From Oegoconia quadripuncta (Eukaryota; Arthropoda; Insecta; Lepidoptera; Autostichidae), in assembly GCA_949316235.1 (NCBI GenBank), contig OX438744.1, forward strand, positions 37,506,778-37,570,777: a DNA stretch of 64,000 bases, given 5' to 3'. The position numbers were made by a program, and so were the translations under genes. The number at the start of each line of letters is the position of its first letter. Position 1 is the first letter of the stretch. Under the pieces are notes generated by a model that saw only the letters and a program-made list of their open reading frames with translations, was not told where the DNA came from and ran no database searches. This document shows, one piece after another, positions 12,480 to 27,400 of the stretch.

Positions 12480-15400
12480 CTGTAATGAACATGGTAATTA
12501 TTTATAAATTGGCTAAGTGAACTGGGGTAACAGACATAGCGCTGAGAATCAAGACTAAGTGCAATAGTCAGGTACTATTGCTCGTTAAACTGATGTTTGT
12601 TGGAGAATAAGTTACCGCATTGGATGACCTTTGTCTAGGTGGATGTACGACCCTAACACGATAGCTGGCAGCCGCTGGATGAAGCCAGAGACCGTCCTAA
12701 ATGGAATTGCTTCTGAAGGCCCATGGAGCAATGGACTAAATGCAGGTTTGAATGGTAATGATGAACTATCTAAATGATTCTCGCACTGAAGAGGTACTAA
12801 AGCAGAATTGCGAATTCAATAACATATGTAGGTAGGTACCTACTTTATATAATGGGTTCTAACCTATCTTAATCTTGACCTCAATCTTTTCTGATGTTAA
12901 GTAAAAATAAGGTCAAAAAAGTGGGTCTTTCGTTTGAGGTAGCACTGGATTGGTACAATAATACATTCATTACTACTAAATAAAAAAAAAATAAAAAAAA
13001 ATACTTTCTTCACCTATAACGCTTCCTAGAGGAAGGTAGGATCTAGAGATCTTCCCTTTAATCCGTGGTATTTTTAGAATGTTATCGTATCTCACCAAAT
13101 GTCCTTTCATCAGTACTCTTCTGATCTCTACCATCTTCAAATTGTTGTCAGAACTATTTACCAGCAAATACGAAATATCACAAGAAACTTACCGGCGTCA
13201 CCACAATGTACAGTAAACTGGTTGTGTTTGTTCAAATACGCCTTCTTCAGCCCCATGCCTTTGCTCTGGACCTTGGACGCATCGGACTTGAAGTTGGGCA
13301 GAACTGGCCCTTGTTTCAAGCCAGACTTGGATACCTTCTGCACCGTCTCCACTGTGACCGAGGATGTCTCTTGCGCTCCAATTTCGGCTAAGTTGTTTCC
13401 TGATCAGAATTATAGGTTAGTAAGATATAAAAAATTTAATAAACGTATGTATACTCATAAAATTAGCTGCTTTACTATGGTTTATGGCAGTAATCTCTTC
13501 ACATCACCCAGCATAGATGTCTATATTAAATAAAAGCCTACTTTCATACAGACATAGTCCATCATGGGGGTTAAGCACGAATATACGGCTCTATTTTCCG
13601 ACTTGCAGTTGTAGCCTGAATCTTCCTGGCTCTTTTCGTGAGTATCAAGCTCAGTTTCACATAGTTAAGCACCATCTGGCGCGGTCAGTCCCCACTAGTG
13701 GCATTTTAGTACGAGTGTTTTCGTGTTTCGGAGGGTACGTTAAATAATCGGCCCGGGCTTTCAAATGTAGACAATCCTTAAGCCAAATCTTTAGCCGGAA
13801 ACCTGCAGACGCAGATTAAAAATAATGACTGTCAGGTCAGGCTAATATGTTTCAGAAAATTCCTCCAATCCGCACTGGATCCGCGAAGAAAGAGAAGGCT
13901 ATGTGCCACCATTGGGGAGGTAAGGTTATTGACGTTGATGATTTAATTCTGGCACAGGTCCAAAATACGTCCAAACTATCAAAACCTTGATAGAGAAATC
14001 ATCTGACTGAAGGATTGTTGTCATCCCATATAATCTACAAATATACTTTAAACTATACATACCAGTACATTCAATCTTGAACGGAGACCCGACGATGTGA
14101 GCTCCATTGTATTTGATGCTCATGAAGTAGAAGCCAGGAGCCAGAGGCGTGTATCTGACCTGAAGGTTTTATATTAATTACTAATTGGCAACCGAGGTCA
14201 CAATACTACTTAAACCTCAAGTATCGCAAATAACTTTTTTTCTCTTGTATATTTGGGTCGTTCGCAGTGGAAACCATATTTTATTTGTCTGCAGATACTA
14301 AACAAATCAAGGATATTTCAACCAGACTGTTGGACCCATCTAAGTAACTAAGAGCTCAGGCGCATTTCTGGCTCAAAACCGATCTCAGCAATTCGGTTTA
14401 GTAACGAGTTCTGTGCAGCAATTTGGACGAAGTAGAAATTGAAGTATTTACATATTTAAACCTATCTATATATCTGGCAGGGTGGTTCCCGATAGAGAAG
14501 TATAGGACCCACCCTTTTCTTCTCATGGGTGTTGAGCGCGATTTGATCGTGAGCATAACAGCAATAGCCCATGATGGAAAGCACCGTCATTGCTCCCATT
14601 GTTTCTTAATGTCCACCTCAAACTAGGCAAATATGTTCTTTAAAAGAGAAACAAGTCAAACATTCTCTAACTAATCCTTACTAAAGTTTCCATTAAGTCT
14701 CTATCTGGAGTGGCTCGTACGGAAGTCACTCCATAGACTGCATACCGAGAGAACATGTCCAAGTGAGGCTACATAGTAGACAGCGGTGACACACCACAAA
14801 CTATGGAGCATCTTCTATGCTGCTTTGCGTGTCCCGACACTTGTACGCTACAGGACCTCTACGAAGCTACAGACAATGCCGTATATGCTGGCTTCCTCTG
14901 ACTAAGGAAGGCTAACTCTATGGTCGACTGGAAGAAATCTCTCTATGGGATAAGTCCGCCGTTGTACTCAAACTCGACACTGATGTAAAATCCATGTTTT
15001 TTTGTACAATATAGCGTTTGTAAACAAACAAACAACATGAATATTTAGACACGAGGATTGTGTTCAACCCTTCGACTTTCTGTCAAAGTACGGCTGCTTG
15101 TAGAAAGTCTCAGGCATGATTCGCAGTTAGAATGACGCATAGACATGGTGTGAAAGGATGAAGATCTTTGCAGCAGTGAAACAGTCTGGTTTTCTAATAA
15201 TAATTCGGAGTGGAAAAAACTAAATTGTTTATGTATTCCTTTGGCCGGCCTACTTTTGAACCCGGCTAAGGTTCAAAAGTTGCTCCCCAAAAAGATTATC
15301 TTTTAACGAATGCTCATGATGTACGAACCTTGTAACCCTCTTCGACTTCAGTGCAGTCCATGGCGACCCTGGATGGCCCGTCCATAGTGACGGCGAGGGT

Positions 15401-18400
15401 GCCAGCACCCGCGTTGCATGTGTCGATGATGAGGTCAGTTTTTGCGCCTGCACAGAAAAAATAGCATCACCTAACGTCTAAAAGGATTGAAGGAATTTAG
15501 GATGCTTCGTGTAGAAATAGATTGATGTAGAATGGTATAGTATAAAAATCTCTTTCGCATGCTCACTGTGTTCAACTCCTTGGCAAATGCGTGCGCTATT
15601 TGCAGCTGATAAAATAAAATATCCTTAGACCACGGTTTTCTCTGCGCCTTAGACATACACACAGCACCATCTAGTTCCACACTAAGCAACTATAGGCTTG
15701 TGTTGTCGATACCAGATGGTTGATATACTACATAAATACATTTTTTTTTGTAAATAAATACTTATTATAAATGAAAACATCCATAACTCGGTTACACATG
15801 TCCGTATTCATCACACAAACATATGCCCCCAGCGGGTTCGAACCCGCAACCTTTTGGTATAGTGGCCAGAGTTGCTAACCACTGCACCAAACAGGTCGTC
15901 AAACAGCTGATGGCCTGATAGATATAGAACTGAGCATTTAGATCTCAATGCTTTCCTCATTTTTAACCAACTCCAAAAAGGAGGTACTATGTTAATTCGT
16001 AAATATTTCTTTTTATATCTTCACCCATATTTTGGTCAGTTGTTAACCAATTTTGAGGCTTGTTTTTGGTTTAATAGAGTTCATTACCACGGTGATCCCG
16101 TTTAAGATCTTGGTTAAGATCAGATGATGCTCTCCTGATTTAGAGATCGATTTACAGTCGGTTGTTTCGTTAATTTTTGGCGTTTGCATTATTATTAATT
16201 TCTATTCAGTCGAATATGCAGCGTTAGATTAATAATCGATATGCAAAGGTGTTCGACAAAATCTACAACGTTTAAACTGGGACTAAATATGATATCTCAC
16301 GATTGTACATAATCTCAAAATCACTCAGCGGACTATTAATAGAGTCTCTCTACATTATGGGTTTCATAACTATGAAATAATGTCACCGACGTAGCATACA
16401 TCAGTTTTCAGGTGTATGTTTGTTTGTAACTTTGGTAAGCTTTCTTTTTAAGTATACTCTCTGTCTACTTTTAAGTTATCCACTCCTCAATTGTCTCCTT
16501 ACTGAGGTTTGCTGGAAGAGATCTCTTATAGAGATAAACTCTCTCCGGCCGCGATGGCGACTGAGTTTGGTAACAAGTTGTTAGACAACTAGTTGCCAAA
16601 GAGGAATGCCTATTTTTGTTACACAACTATAGTTGCTAATATTTTTAATATCGTCCTGGTTTTTTTTGTTTTTCTTTAATGTGTATGCTATGTGCAATAA
16701 AGTGATAAATACATTATTGTTAATTTTATGTGGTAGTGCCCATGCCAAAGGTCGACTGACGACGTCGAAAACATTTAGTAAAAGGCCTCAGCACAGCATC
16801 ACCGCAAGGTGATAGATTTTGAGAGGCCTATGTGCAGCAGTGAACTCACATTAAGCTAAGATGATGATATAACGTTACCTGTCTTGACTTGCCCTAATCC
16901 AGGTCCATGAGCGTGAACAGCGGCAGGGTCCGCGTCATCCTTGCCGACCTGGGGAACAATGAATATTCAGACAGACACACAGATAGGTGATTTTCCGTTT
17001 ATACAATAGTGTAGATAAACAAAACTAATAAATGAGAAAACTGCTTTTTATTAAATTTAAATGATATATACATATATTAAGAGGTGTCCCACTGCTGGGC
17101 AAAGGCTTCCCTCATCTGTTTTCAGTCGTTTTTGTTCTTGGCGAGCACAAACCATCCCTTATTAAAACTGTCAAGCTCGTCTCTCCACCGTTTTCGCGGT
17201 CTGCCACATTTGCGTCCGGCGGTTGTAGGAGTCCAAATAGTGGACGCATTGGCCCATAACTCGCACGGCATGCGGCCCACGTGACCCGCCCAGTCCCACT
17301 TTAACGTTGCCGCTGTTTTCCCTTTTTTCATTAAATTTAAATGAAATTATTGAAATTTAATGAAATTAAATTATTCACTAGTGAAAGGTAACTAATCCCC
17401 TTGTTAAAATTATAATTTCTTGAAGAGTTCCCGCAGTTGGATACTCTGGAGTAAATCATTATCTATTATCAATTATAGGTGTTTCCTCGCGAAATGAACT
17501 TGCGAAATGACGCACCCTAGCTCACGTAAAATTTCTATCTCCCTTTCTTAACTTATGTGGTTGTTTGAATGTAAATTTCTCAATTCGGTGGCGACCTTAC
17601 TCAATTCGGTGGTGACGTTTCACAATTCTTTGGTGAGCTTGCTCAATTCGGTGATCAATCAAAATTCAAATCCATTTATATCAGTAAATGCTAGTGACAA
17701 TTTCCTTCTCTTTACTACCGAACACTTCAAAATTCTTTTACTTTTACTTCAAAATAGAAAAAATAAAATTTACCACTGAATTGGGAAAACTTGACCCTGG
17801 CCGTTGAAATGCCCATTTAGAAATATTAAACATAATTTCTTCATTTTTTCATGTTCATATTATTCGTTATGTATCATCAGCTGCATAATAATAATATAAT
17901 GAATTTGACTATAAGCACCCTGAAATAGGAAGCAAAGGAAATGGGATCGAACCTTGATCCTCAGCGGGGAAGCCGGGATATGAACACCGTTGAACTTCAC
18001 GTTGATGTTGTGGACGCCGTTCTCTCTTGGCATGAACCTGATGGAGTACTGGTCCCCGTCGATGTTCTGGATAAAGCAATCGTCGGTCTTGCCTGATGGG
18101 GACATCACCTGGTGGAGAAATATAATGAAAATATATCAGGACTGTTCCAATACAAAAATGCAGCGGTATTCCCGAACGAGTACGACATTGGAACCTTCAA
18201 GAAACGAGCCTACACCTTCCTCAAAGGCCGGCAACGCATCTGTGACCCTTTTGGTGTTGCGGGTGTCCATGGGCGGCGGTGATTGCTTTCCATCAGGTGA
18301 CCCGCATGCTCGATTGCCGTCCTCTCATATAAAAAAAAAAAAAAAATGCTGTGTGCAATTTCCGATCGCGGAAGTTCAGTAAATCTAATATGGTCTGGGT

Positions 18401-21400
18401 AATGGCGCAGAAGACAAACCAAGATCTAAATAAGTGGAAAAGGGGATTAAATCTACCGGGACACACGTGCTTGTATACATTGGCGACTAATCTCTATGAC
18501 TGAATTTGAGGTTAATTTGAATTTGTTGAGTATACTTAACCTGGAAAACTCGAAGCAGATGATGCTTATTTTTCTTTTTTTTTATGCACAACGGGTTAGC
18601 ACTTGACCTCAATCACACCTAGGCCGAAGGTGGAAGCGTACTGATCCGGAAGCCACAAATTATTTGGGGAACCAGCTATCTTATCTCTGACAACCGGATC
18701 ACAACAATGCTATTAACATTGCTGTTTGGCGGCAGACTTAGATAAGATGGGGTAGCTAGCCAGGCGGACATTTAAAATGCCCTACCACCAACCAAACCGA
18801 GTACTGAAATAATGTATGCCGCTCGGGATCGTATCCGGTCGGATACGCGATACAATTATTGGAAAATAATTGTATCATTTGAATTAATACTATTAAGTTA
18901 TTTTCTATTATTTTCTATTAGTCGATTTCATTTTTACACCAAAGTATTTATGTAGCATATCATTTAAATATTATTTTATTGTCAAGATTGTGCGTGTATA
19001 TTAAAATCCCAATTAAATTAATTAAAAATTGAATTTGCCATTTTCAATATCAAAATACTAGAAAGAGATGTGTCAGAATCGTAGCAAGTGGAAGTCTGTG
19101 ATCTCTGCCTACACCTCCGGTAAACAGGCGTGACTTTATGTCAACACTAGAAATAACTTTAATCAATTGCCTCCTAATTCTGGACATTTACGTGACAAAA
19201 GCCCACCGCATGTCCATCACACCGCACACTGTGTCTTACCCCAATTTTCATGGACAAAAAATGTAATAAAACTGACCACGTGCACGTGCCACCCAGCAGA
19301 ATAAATCTCCCGCGCCTTTAATATTTTATATCAGAACGTTGGGTGAACCCATGAATACAGCCTAAGTTTCGCGATGCAATATAAAAATTAATATGGGGTC
19401 AGATGTGGGCTTCGGGGCTTGTTTTTGACGAAGAAATATGATAGATGTTTCGTTGTATGCACTTCGAATATACCGCTATCTTAAGTAAGTGTAAGGTTCC
19501 ATTCAATGCGAAATAAATATTAGGTCCTCTATGAAATTAGCGTTTTGTATGAAGAATTTCATTAAGACTGTTTTCTCCATACGTACATTTTTGTTTTTTT
19601 TTTTTGGGAACGGCAAATCCAAATTTAGCTAAACTTTGTGTGTATTATCGGATAGCATAAAGTTAAGTATAGGCAACGTTAATTTTTAAAAGTAACCGCT
19701 TTATAACAGTTTCAGCGAATCTAAGAAATGATTATGGGAAGCACATGAAAAGAGCTCTGTTCAAATTTTTGTTTATTAGATATGTGATTTAGCCCAGAAA
19801 TTAAAAAAATTTTCATGTGAAACCTTGAAATAATATTCCATTTTCCAAACAAAAAACAAATATGGATATAGCTTTGAAAATCGCAGGAATTGGTACATAT
19901 GATTAACAAAGAAAAAAAACTCCAATTTCATAGGTAAAGACCCATTATATTAATTCTGCCGTCGTGAGTGCCATGTTGAATTGTTCACGATGTAACTTAG
20001 GTACCTATCTTATGACACTCTTGGCATCAACCGAATCGAATGACTTCAAAATCAGTCAAGCAGTTTAAGATCGGATAAGCAATCGGATAAAAAGAGCAGC
20101 CCATCGAGTTTCTTGCTTGTTCTTCTCGGGGAATATTGCTCTTTAAACAAGCGGAACTTTAATAATTACAAAATCGGACTATTTTGAATGTGTGCTGTGT
20201 ACAGTCGACGACAGGATGACCCTAACGCTACCAGTATAAGCTGATAGCATAAACTCACGAAACCAGGCTTCCCAACTTAAGGCTTTTGGCCCCAAATTTA
20301 TGGCGTAAAAATGCTAATAGGGCTTTTTTTAGAACCCAAAATTTTTAAGGGCATAAAACAGTAACTTCACCCAACCAAATCAATCTGTGTAAAACGACCA
20401 AATATTTGATTTCTAATAAAAAGAATATAACTAAAAACTAAGTAATATTTACGCTAATTAAACTTTATAATTATTCAAATATACGTCTGAATAGATACGG
20501 GAATTATTTTGGGACTTACAATTATTGGATTTAGAGTTATTTCGGTGGTATTTCGACTGATTTTTAGGGGTATTATTTTGGGGAGTTGGTAAGCCTGTGA
20601 CCAGCTTATACTGAAGTGTTACAGTTGTCGTGCGACTTTGTCTTGACTTTAGTCTTTCATAAAGAATCCGTCTGTTCATCGGTTATATCTAGTCATATGA
20701 GGTAAAGCCAAACGTGCAAACCGCCATGTTCACACGATAAATCAAACAACCCTCAGTTATTGAAGGACTTGGCCGGACATGCGATGAGGATGAATGTTGG
20801 GTACGCTGAGATTTGGCTCCCATGGGGAACAGTTGGGGTTCCGATTTAAAAAAATGAATGAAAAATGAATGATGATGTTAGGAATTTGTTACACGATTTT
20901 CTATAATGAATATTCACCCACTTCAAAAAAAAAGGAGATTCTCAATTCGACTGAATATTTTTATACACTTTTACACAATATACAATACTCTTTATTGCAC
21001 AAAATAATTTACAATAATTTTTGATGACAATAATATAACAAAATTAGGCGGTTTTATCACTAAACGCGATCTCATCCAGACAGCCCACAGCAATGGGAAA
21101 TTAGATCGAAAAACAGGTAGAGTGCACGATAATGCTAACTAAAGAAATAATTATAGATAGATTAAAGAAATAACTAAAGAAATAATTAGCTTTTAGGCTT
21201 CTGGAGTGCATGTTAGAGCGATTATTTAAAAAAGAAATCTTAATTTATCCAATAAGGGTGCCACTGGACGGAATAAGCCCTCTTAAAATCAAGTTCCTTA
21301 GTCGAATGTTTTACCCTATCTTTACCCTAAGGTTTGCCTGGAAGAGATCGCTGTTAGCGATAAGGCGGCCTTTTTGTGCGATTAATGATGAACGCACTAT

Positions 21401-24400
21401 TCTTCATGTAGCTTTTGTTAATTGTGCAATAAAGAGTATTTGATTGATTGATTGACTGTTTATAAATTCCCAATTTGTAATAAAGAAATACTCACCATAG
21501 AATTCAATTCTCCCTTCGCGCCATTCAGTCTGATGTAGAACTGGGCAGGTTTGTCCACCTGGGCGGAGTCTGGGAACTGGGCCACTTCTAGCAGGTGTGC
21601 GTCCCCGATGGCTGGTGAAATGTACACCTTGAAGGGAGAGTCGGGGATGTGCTGCTCGTTGAACTTGAGGCCGATGCGGTATTCACCTGTGGAGATAACA
21701 GTTAAATCAATTGGAATAGTTTTAATAGTATGCCACTTAAAAGTTGACTTCAAAGTCAAACTTCAAACTTCAAGCATTTATTTCAACGTAAGATACATGA
21801 TATCATTTGTTGAATGTCAATTTAAATCTACTGGAAATAAAAAAAGTTTTTTTGCATTTATCTGTCAGTCGGTATGTCCAAGCTACAACCGCTTCGGAAA
21901 TCAAAAATATTTTATTTAAGTCAATATCAAAAATATTTTATTCAATGTATGATACAAAAATATCACTTATAGACAACATGTTAAAACTCCATCGCTTGAC
22001 AAGGTGCTTATGGTTAGGGAGAAGAAGCGAATAGACACTCTGTAAAAACACATCTTTTAAATAGGCTACCGAGTTTTTTTTTAAAGAGCAACCTCTCGAG
22101 TTTCTTGTTGCAAAATTGCCTTTTGAACAAGCGGTAGCTTTAAAAATCTAAAATCTATTTTAAGTAAACACAGTGTACCTACAAAATACGACATTGGAAC
22201 CTTCAAGAAACGAGCCTACACCTTCCTCAAAGGCCGGCAACGCATCTGTGACCCTTTTGGTGTTGCGGGTGTCCATGGGCGGCGGTGATTACTTTCCATC
22301 AGGTGAGCCGCATGCTCGTTTGCCGCTCTCTCATATAAAAAAAAATAAAAAAAAAATAAAGCATTTTTGATTTGATTTCAATGCCAAAGTCTGTGTGTGT
22401 GTATTTATGTATGTAAATATGTTTTACCTCTTCACGACTAGACGGCTGGACGGACGGAAATTTGGTTTACAGACAGATTAGGGCTAGATTAACATATAGA
22501 CTACATTTTTGTTGTACCGATTTTGATGAAATGTTCCACGCGAACGAAGTCGCAGGCTACAGTCAGTATGTTCTAAAATCCGGTGTTGGACAAAACGACA
22601 AAAGCTTCATTTACCTATATAGAAAAACGGAAGACATCTGTTTTAGTTTTTCGCGAATTTGATATCAAAAACACCGACAAGTGTATAATAAATTTGCAGA
22701 GTGCTCTGAAACCCGTCGGTTGTTAGCTAAAAAAGCGACTCAAATTGTCCGAAAAAAACGTTTAAACAGTGAAAACGTCACTCAATCTGAATAACATACT
22801 AACGATGTCACCAATATCTCTTCCCATGGAAATTTAAATCTTTTCTTATGTTGCTTTTTATGTATGAGTATTTGGTTTCGCGGCGGTAGGCACAACGAGA
22901 GTAGATTTATTTGCATCCAATCTGGTCTTTTTTGGCTAAGTTTTTGCTGATTCTTGGGGGAAAAAATCACGTTTTTTTATAATGTTTTCTTTTTATTTGT
23001 ATTGTTTTTCGATATGCGGGTCAGTTGCACCGTGCGATCATTAAGGGATGGATTTACAGAATACTGTGGACAGAAAACTCACCAGATTGTTTTAAATATT
23101 GTAATTTTATCATACATTTGAAAACCGCCTCCGTAGCTCAATGTAAATTGGGTTTACGAATCATGGGGTAAATGTTTAAGTACTCGGTTTGACTAGTGGT
23201 AGGGCACTATTTATTCACTGTGATCGCATTCACTATTAATTTTCGATTAGCTTTTTTTTTACTGCGTCACAAGTGTACAATTTCACCTAACCGCCTCCGT
23301 GGCTCAATGTAAATAACATAGGGTTTACGATTCGGAGGTCGCGGATTCGATCCTCATCGAGGTAAATGTTAAGTACTCGGTTTGGCTAGTGGTAGGGCAT
23401 TTTAAATGTCCGCCTGACTAGCTACCACCATCAGCCATCTAAATCTGCCGCAAAGCAGCAATGTTACTAGCATTGTTGTGTTCCGGTTGTCAGAGATAAG
23501 ATAGCCAGTCCCCCAAATAAGAAGGGGTTTCCGGTTCAGTAGGTACGCTTCTACCTTCGGCCTCATCTTCACTTAACATCAGGTGTTATTGAGGTCAAGT
23601 GATAACCCGTTGTGCATAAAAACATTGGTATGAAAATGTCAATTAGGTGGTGACCTATTTCACGACTGATCGCGACAAACGTTCCTTAACTTCGATAATC
23701 TAGAACGGCTAGCGAATGCGACTGTACCTGGAATTCGTCTCATGTTCTTAGTTACACATTACACTCTTTTATTTGCAGACACAGGATTCAACATCAACAT
23801 TAATTCCAAATGACCAACACAATGAATTTTCGTAATAAAATAATACACATTTTTTTTAGAAACAAACCGGTGTTATGCAATTTATGTATCACCTTTTTTG
23901 AGAATCTATAAATGCAGTTTTTATAACCCTAAAATGCACGACATGGTCTCTTTGAAAAAATTTCTATATCTCTTAAAATTTCAGACATGTATATCTCAAC
24001 AAGTAACAATAGTAATACAGCAGTGCCAGCAGAAAATCAGCGCTGTGGCACAGAATTAATATACTATATGGTTCATGCCACAGCATTATGCTGAGCTGGA
24101 ACCTATATCAGCTTGCATTATTATATTTTAGTATTATTATCTCAAAATTTTCATGTACATGCCCATTGTAAGCTGAATAAATGTTTTCTTTCTTTCAACA
24201 TACGTGATGGAAAATTAAATTTCTAACATTGGTACCTTTTTTTTTTTTTTCTTGACGGGGGGGAAATCTTTAAACATTGGTACCTAAAATAGCCTATACT
24301 AAGTCACCAACCCATAACAATCTGGTAATAAAAATTAAGCATTAAGAATTTGAGGGAGCCCTACCTTCAGCAGAGGTGTACAGTGGCTCATATGATGATG

Positions 24401-27400
24401 ATTGGGAATTTTAGTATAGTATGCCGTGGTTATGATAATTTTTTTATTTTTTTTTTTATTTATTCATTATATATGACTTATTCAAGGTTTATACGCAACA
24501 CACTGAGCCTCATCGCTTACCACTTACTGTATATTACAAGTTACAGTGCACCACCCATGTAGTACTTTTTAAGTGATTGTTTACATTTTTTTATATTTAT
24601 AAATATATCTTTTTTTTTATTTATTTTTTTTATATGAGAGAGCGGCAAACGAGCATGCGGGTCACCTGATGGAAAGTAATCACCGCCGCCCATGGACACC
24701 CGCAACACCAAAAGGGTCACAGATGCGTTGCCGGCCTTTGAGGAAGGTGTAGGCTCGTTTCTTGAAGGTTCCAATGTCCTTATCTATATGTATTCCCTTG
24801 GGAATATCATTTAAAATGTTTAAAATGTAAAAAATGTGTAAAAAAAAATGTGTAAAAAATGTGTAAAATTAAGAGCGCGTCCTTGCATTGCAAGGTTAAA
24901 TAAGCATAGAATAGAACGCGAAAGCTTATAGCAACTCATAAATATAACGTATAGACGACCGATTGGTGTAGTGGATAGTCACCCTATCAGCGAAACCAAC
25001 GGTTGCGGGTTCGAATCCCGCGAGGGGTAAATGTTTGTATGATGAATACGAACATTTATTCCCGAGTCTTGGATGTTTATGTATGTTTATCCGTTATCTA
25101 GTATCCATAGCACAAGCTTTGCTTAGTTTGGGACTGGATGATTGGTATAATTGTCCGAAAATTTATTTATTATTTATTTATAAGTAAGTACTTTTTATTG
25201 TTTAATTAAAATTAAACAATAAAAAGTTTGTTATCGGCTGCCGTGTGCTGTTTGCGACACACATGATTATTTGTTAGAGACAGCATTAAAAATACGTTAT
25301 TATGCTGTCATCCAACAGTGGTCTATTTAAGGAAACGTTTTTATGTATGTCATTATTAAATAACCTAACCGCCTCCGTGGTTCAATGTAAACAACATTGG
25401 GTTTCCGATTCGGAGCTCGCGGGTTCGATCCCCAGCGGGGTACATGTTTAAGTACTTGGTTTGGTTGGTGGTAGGGCATTTTAAATGTCCGCCTGGCTAG
25501 CTACCACCATCTTATCTAAATGTGCCGCCAAGCAGCAATGTTAATAGCATTGTTGTGTTCCGGTTGCCAGAGATAAGATAGCCAGTCCCTCAAATGTGTT
25601 GAGTTTTCCGGATCAGTACGCTTCCACCTTCGACCGCATCTTCACTTAACATCAGGTGTGGTTCAGGTCAAGTACCAACCCGTTGTGCATAAAAAAAAAA
25701 TGATCTCACCGTTAGGTTGGCTAGAAGTCCGATCCTAACCTATAGTCAAACTAAGGACTAAACCCGAGTTAAATTTACGACGCCACCGGCCCCACAATGT
25801 ATCAAATAATGATGTAGCCTATGCAAAGTGGTGGTATTGACATGTTACATTCGGGTTCGATGTCCGGGCCGCTTCCTTCTGTTTCTTGTTAGCGTTTTTA
25901 AGGTTTAAAAAGTCTGTTTACTTTTATCAAGTTTTTGTTGTTGGATGATTAATGAATTTGGAAAGTACATACGTCCTTTTGTCCAGCGATGGGTTAGAAC
26001 TAAAATCGAATTATACCCACAAATACACACACACACATGCGCACGCGCAGTTTGTAAAATTTCAACATACTAGTACTAGTTCTATATCTTTATGTTCCGC
26101 ATGCATGTCTATTTCCCTAAGTCTAAATAACAGATGTTACTTATTGTAATGAACAGTTAAATTGTTTCTCTAGTATGGAAATCTTGGCATCCACGATACA
26201 GGCCTAGCCTAGTGTGGATGTCACAGCAAATATATAATTATTTTCAGTAAATAAACATCTTATCTATCTAATCTTCGTTAAAAAGATTGAGACTAGTCAA
26301 AAAAACGCTTTATAAGGAACTAGTACGTTGGAATTAACTACAGGAAAAACAAAATTCACAGATTATAAACAGCATCACATACAACGAAATATGAACTACA
26401 ATCCTTGAAAAAAATTGTAAGTCATTTCATTGAGTTATTAACATGTGCATGGCGTATGGCTTAACAAAGCTCGCATTTACGGATATAACAATTTAAATTT
26501 AAACTATATCAGTATATTAAATACAGTTTAAAATAATTAACACGGAACATCTGCAAGTAATTACAATTTAAATTGGCAAGGGGAGGTACATTAGATTTGC
26601 AAATATCACTCACTGAATTTGCATTTTCCACACAATACCGAAGTCATTTGTTAGTCTGTCAAAATAAATACAGGAATTTACGAAAAACTAGGTTCAATTG
26701 GCCAAATTTTAGGAATTGTATGTGATATGTGCCTACAAGAACAGAACCAGTCTCTTGCCGTGAGTGTCGTTCAAGGCGCCTAAGGGACTTTCTGCCAACA
26801 TCTGCTGCTATACCAAAAGGTCGCGAGTTCGATCCCGCTAGGGGCATATGTTTGTATGATGAATACAGATATGTGTTCCCGAGTTATGGATGTATTTATT
26901 TACAAAAAAATGTATTTGTGTATTTTATCAACCATCTGGTATCTATAATACAAGCCTAGTTGCTTAGTGTGGAACTAGATGGCGCTGTGTGTATGTGCAT
27001 TTATTTATATTTATTTATTTATCTATAGATTTGTACATTTTAACGGCATACAGCTCACCCCGTCAGGAGCTGATGAGCGTCTTTAGGTCAGCGGTTAAGA
27101 CGCGGTCTCGCAATTTTTTCGATTTCGAAAAGTTCGATTCCCAGGCAGGCCATGTACCAATGAGTTTTTAAATTTAATTTAATTACTTATGTGCATTTAT
27201 CCGACTGCTCTTAAACGGCGAAGGAAAACATAGTGACAAAACCTGCATGCCTGAGAAATAAAAAATCAAAGGCATGTGTATTGGAGATGCCACTTCTTCA
27301 ATTCCATTTTCAGTTTATTAGTCGGCAGTGCTTGTAATGCTTTAGGCAATTTATTAAATATAACTTTTCCCATAAAAGTTTTTTTAGGTAACGCCTACTT

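Noticed and set aside
13099..13533. 144-residue plus-strand frame
   Set aside because: It is antisense to filamin exon 17 and has no similarity of its own.
15250..15453. Minus-strand frame overlapping filamin exon 15
   Set aside because: Wrong frame: the filamin frame at 15329-15447 is the one that joins in phase with exons 14 and 16.
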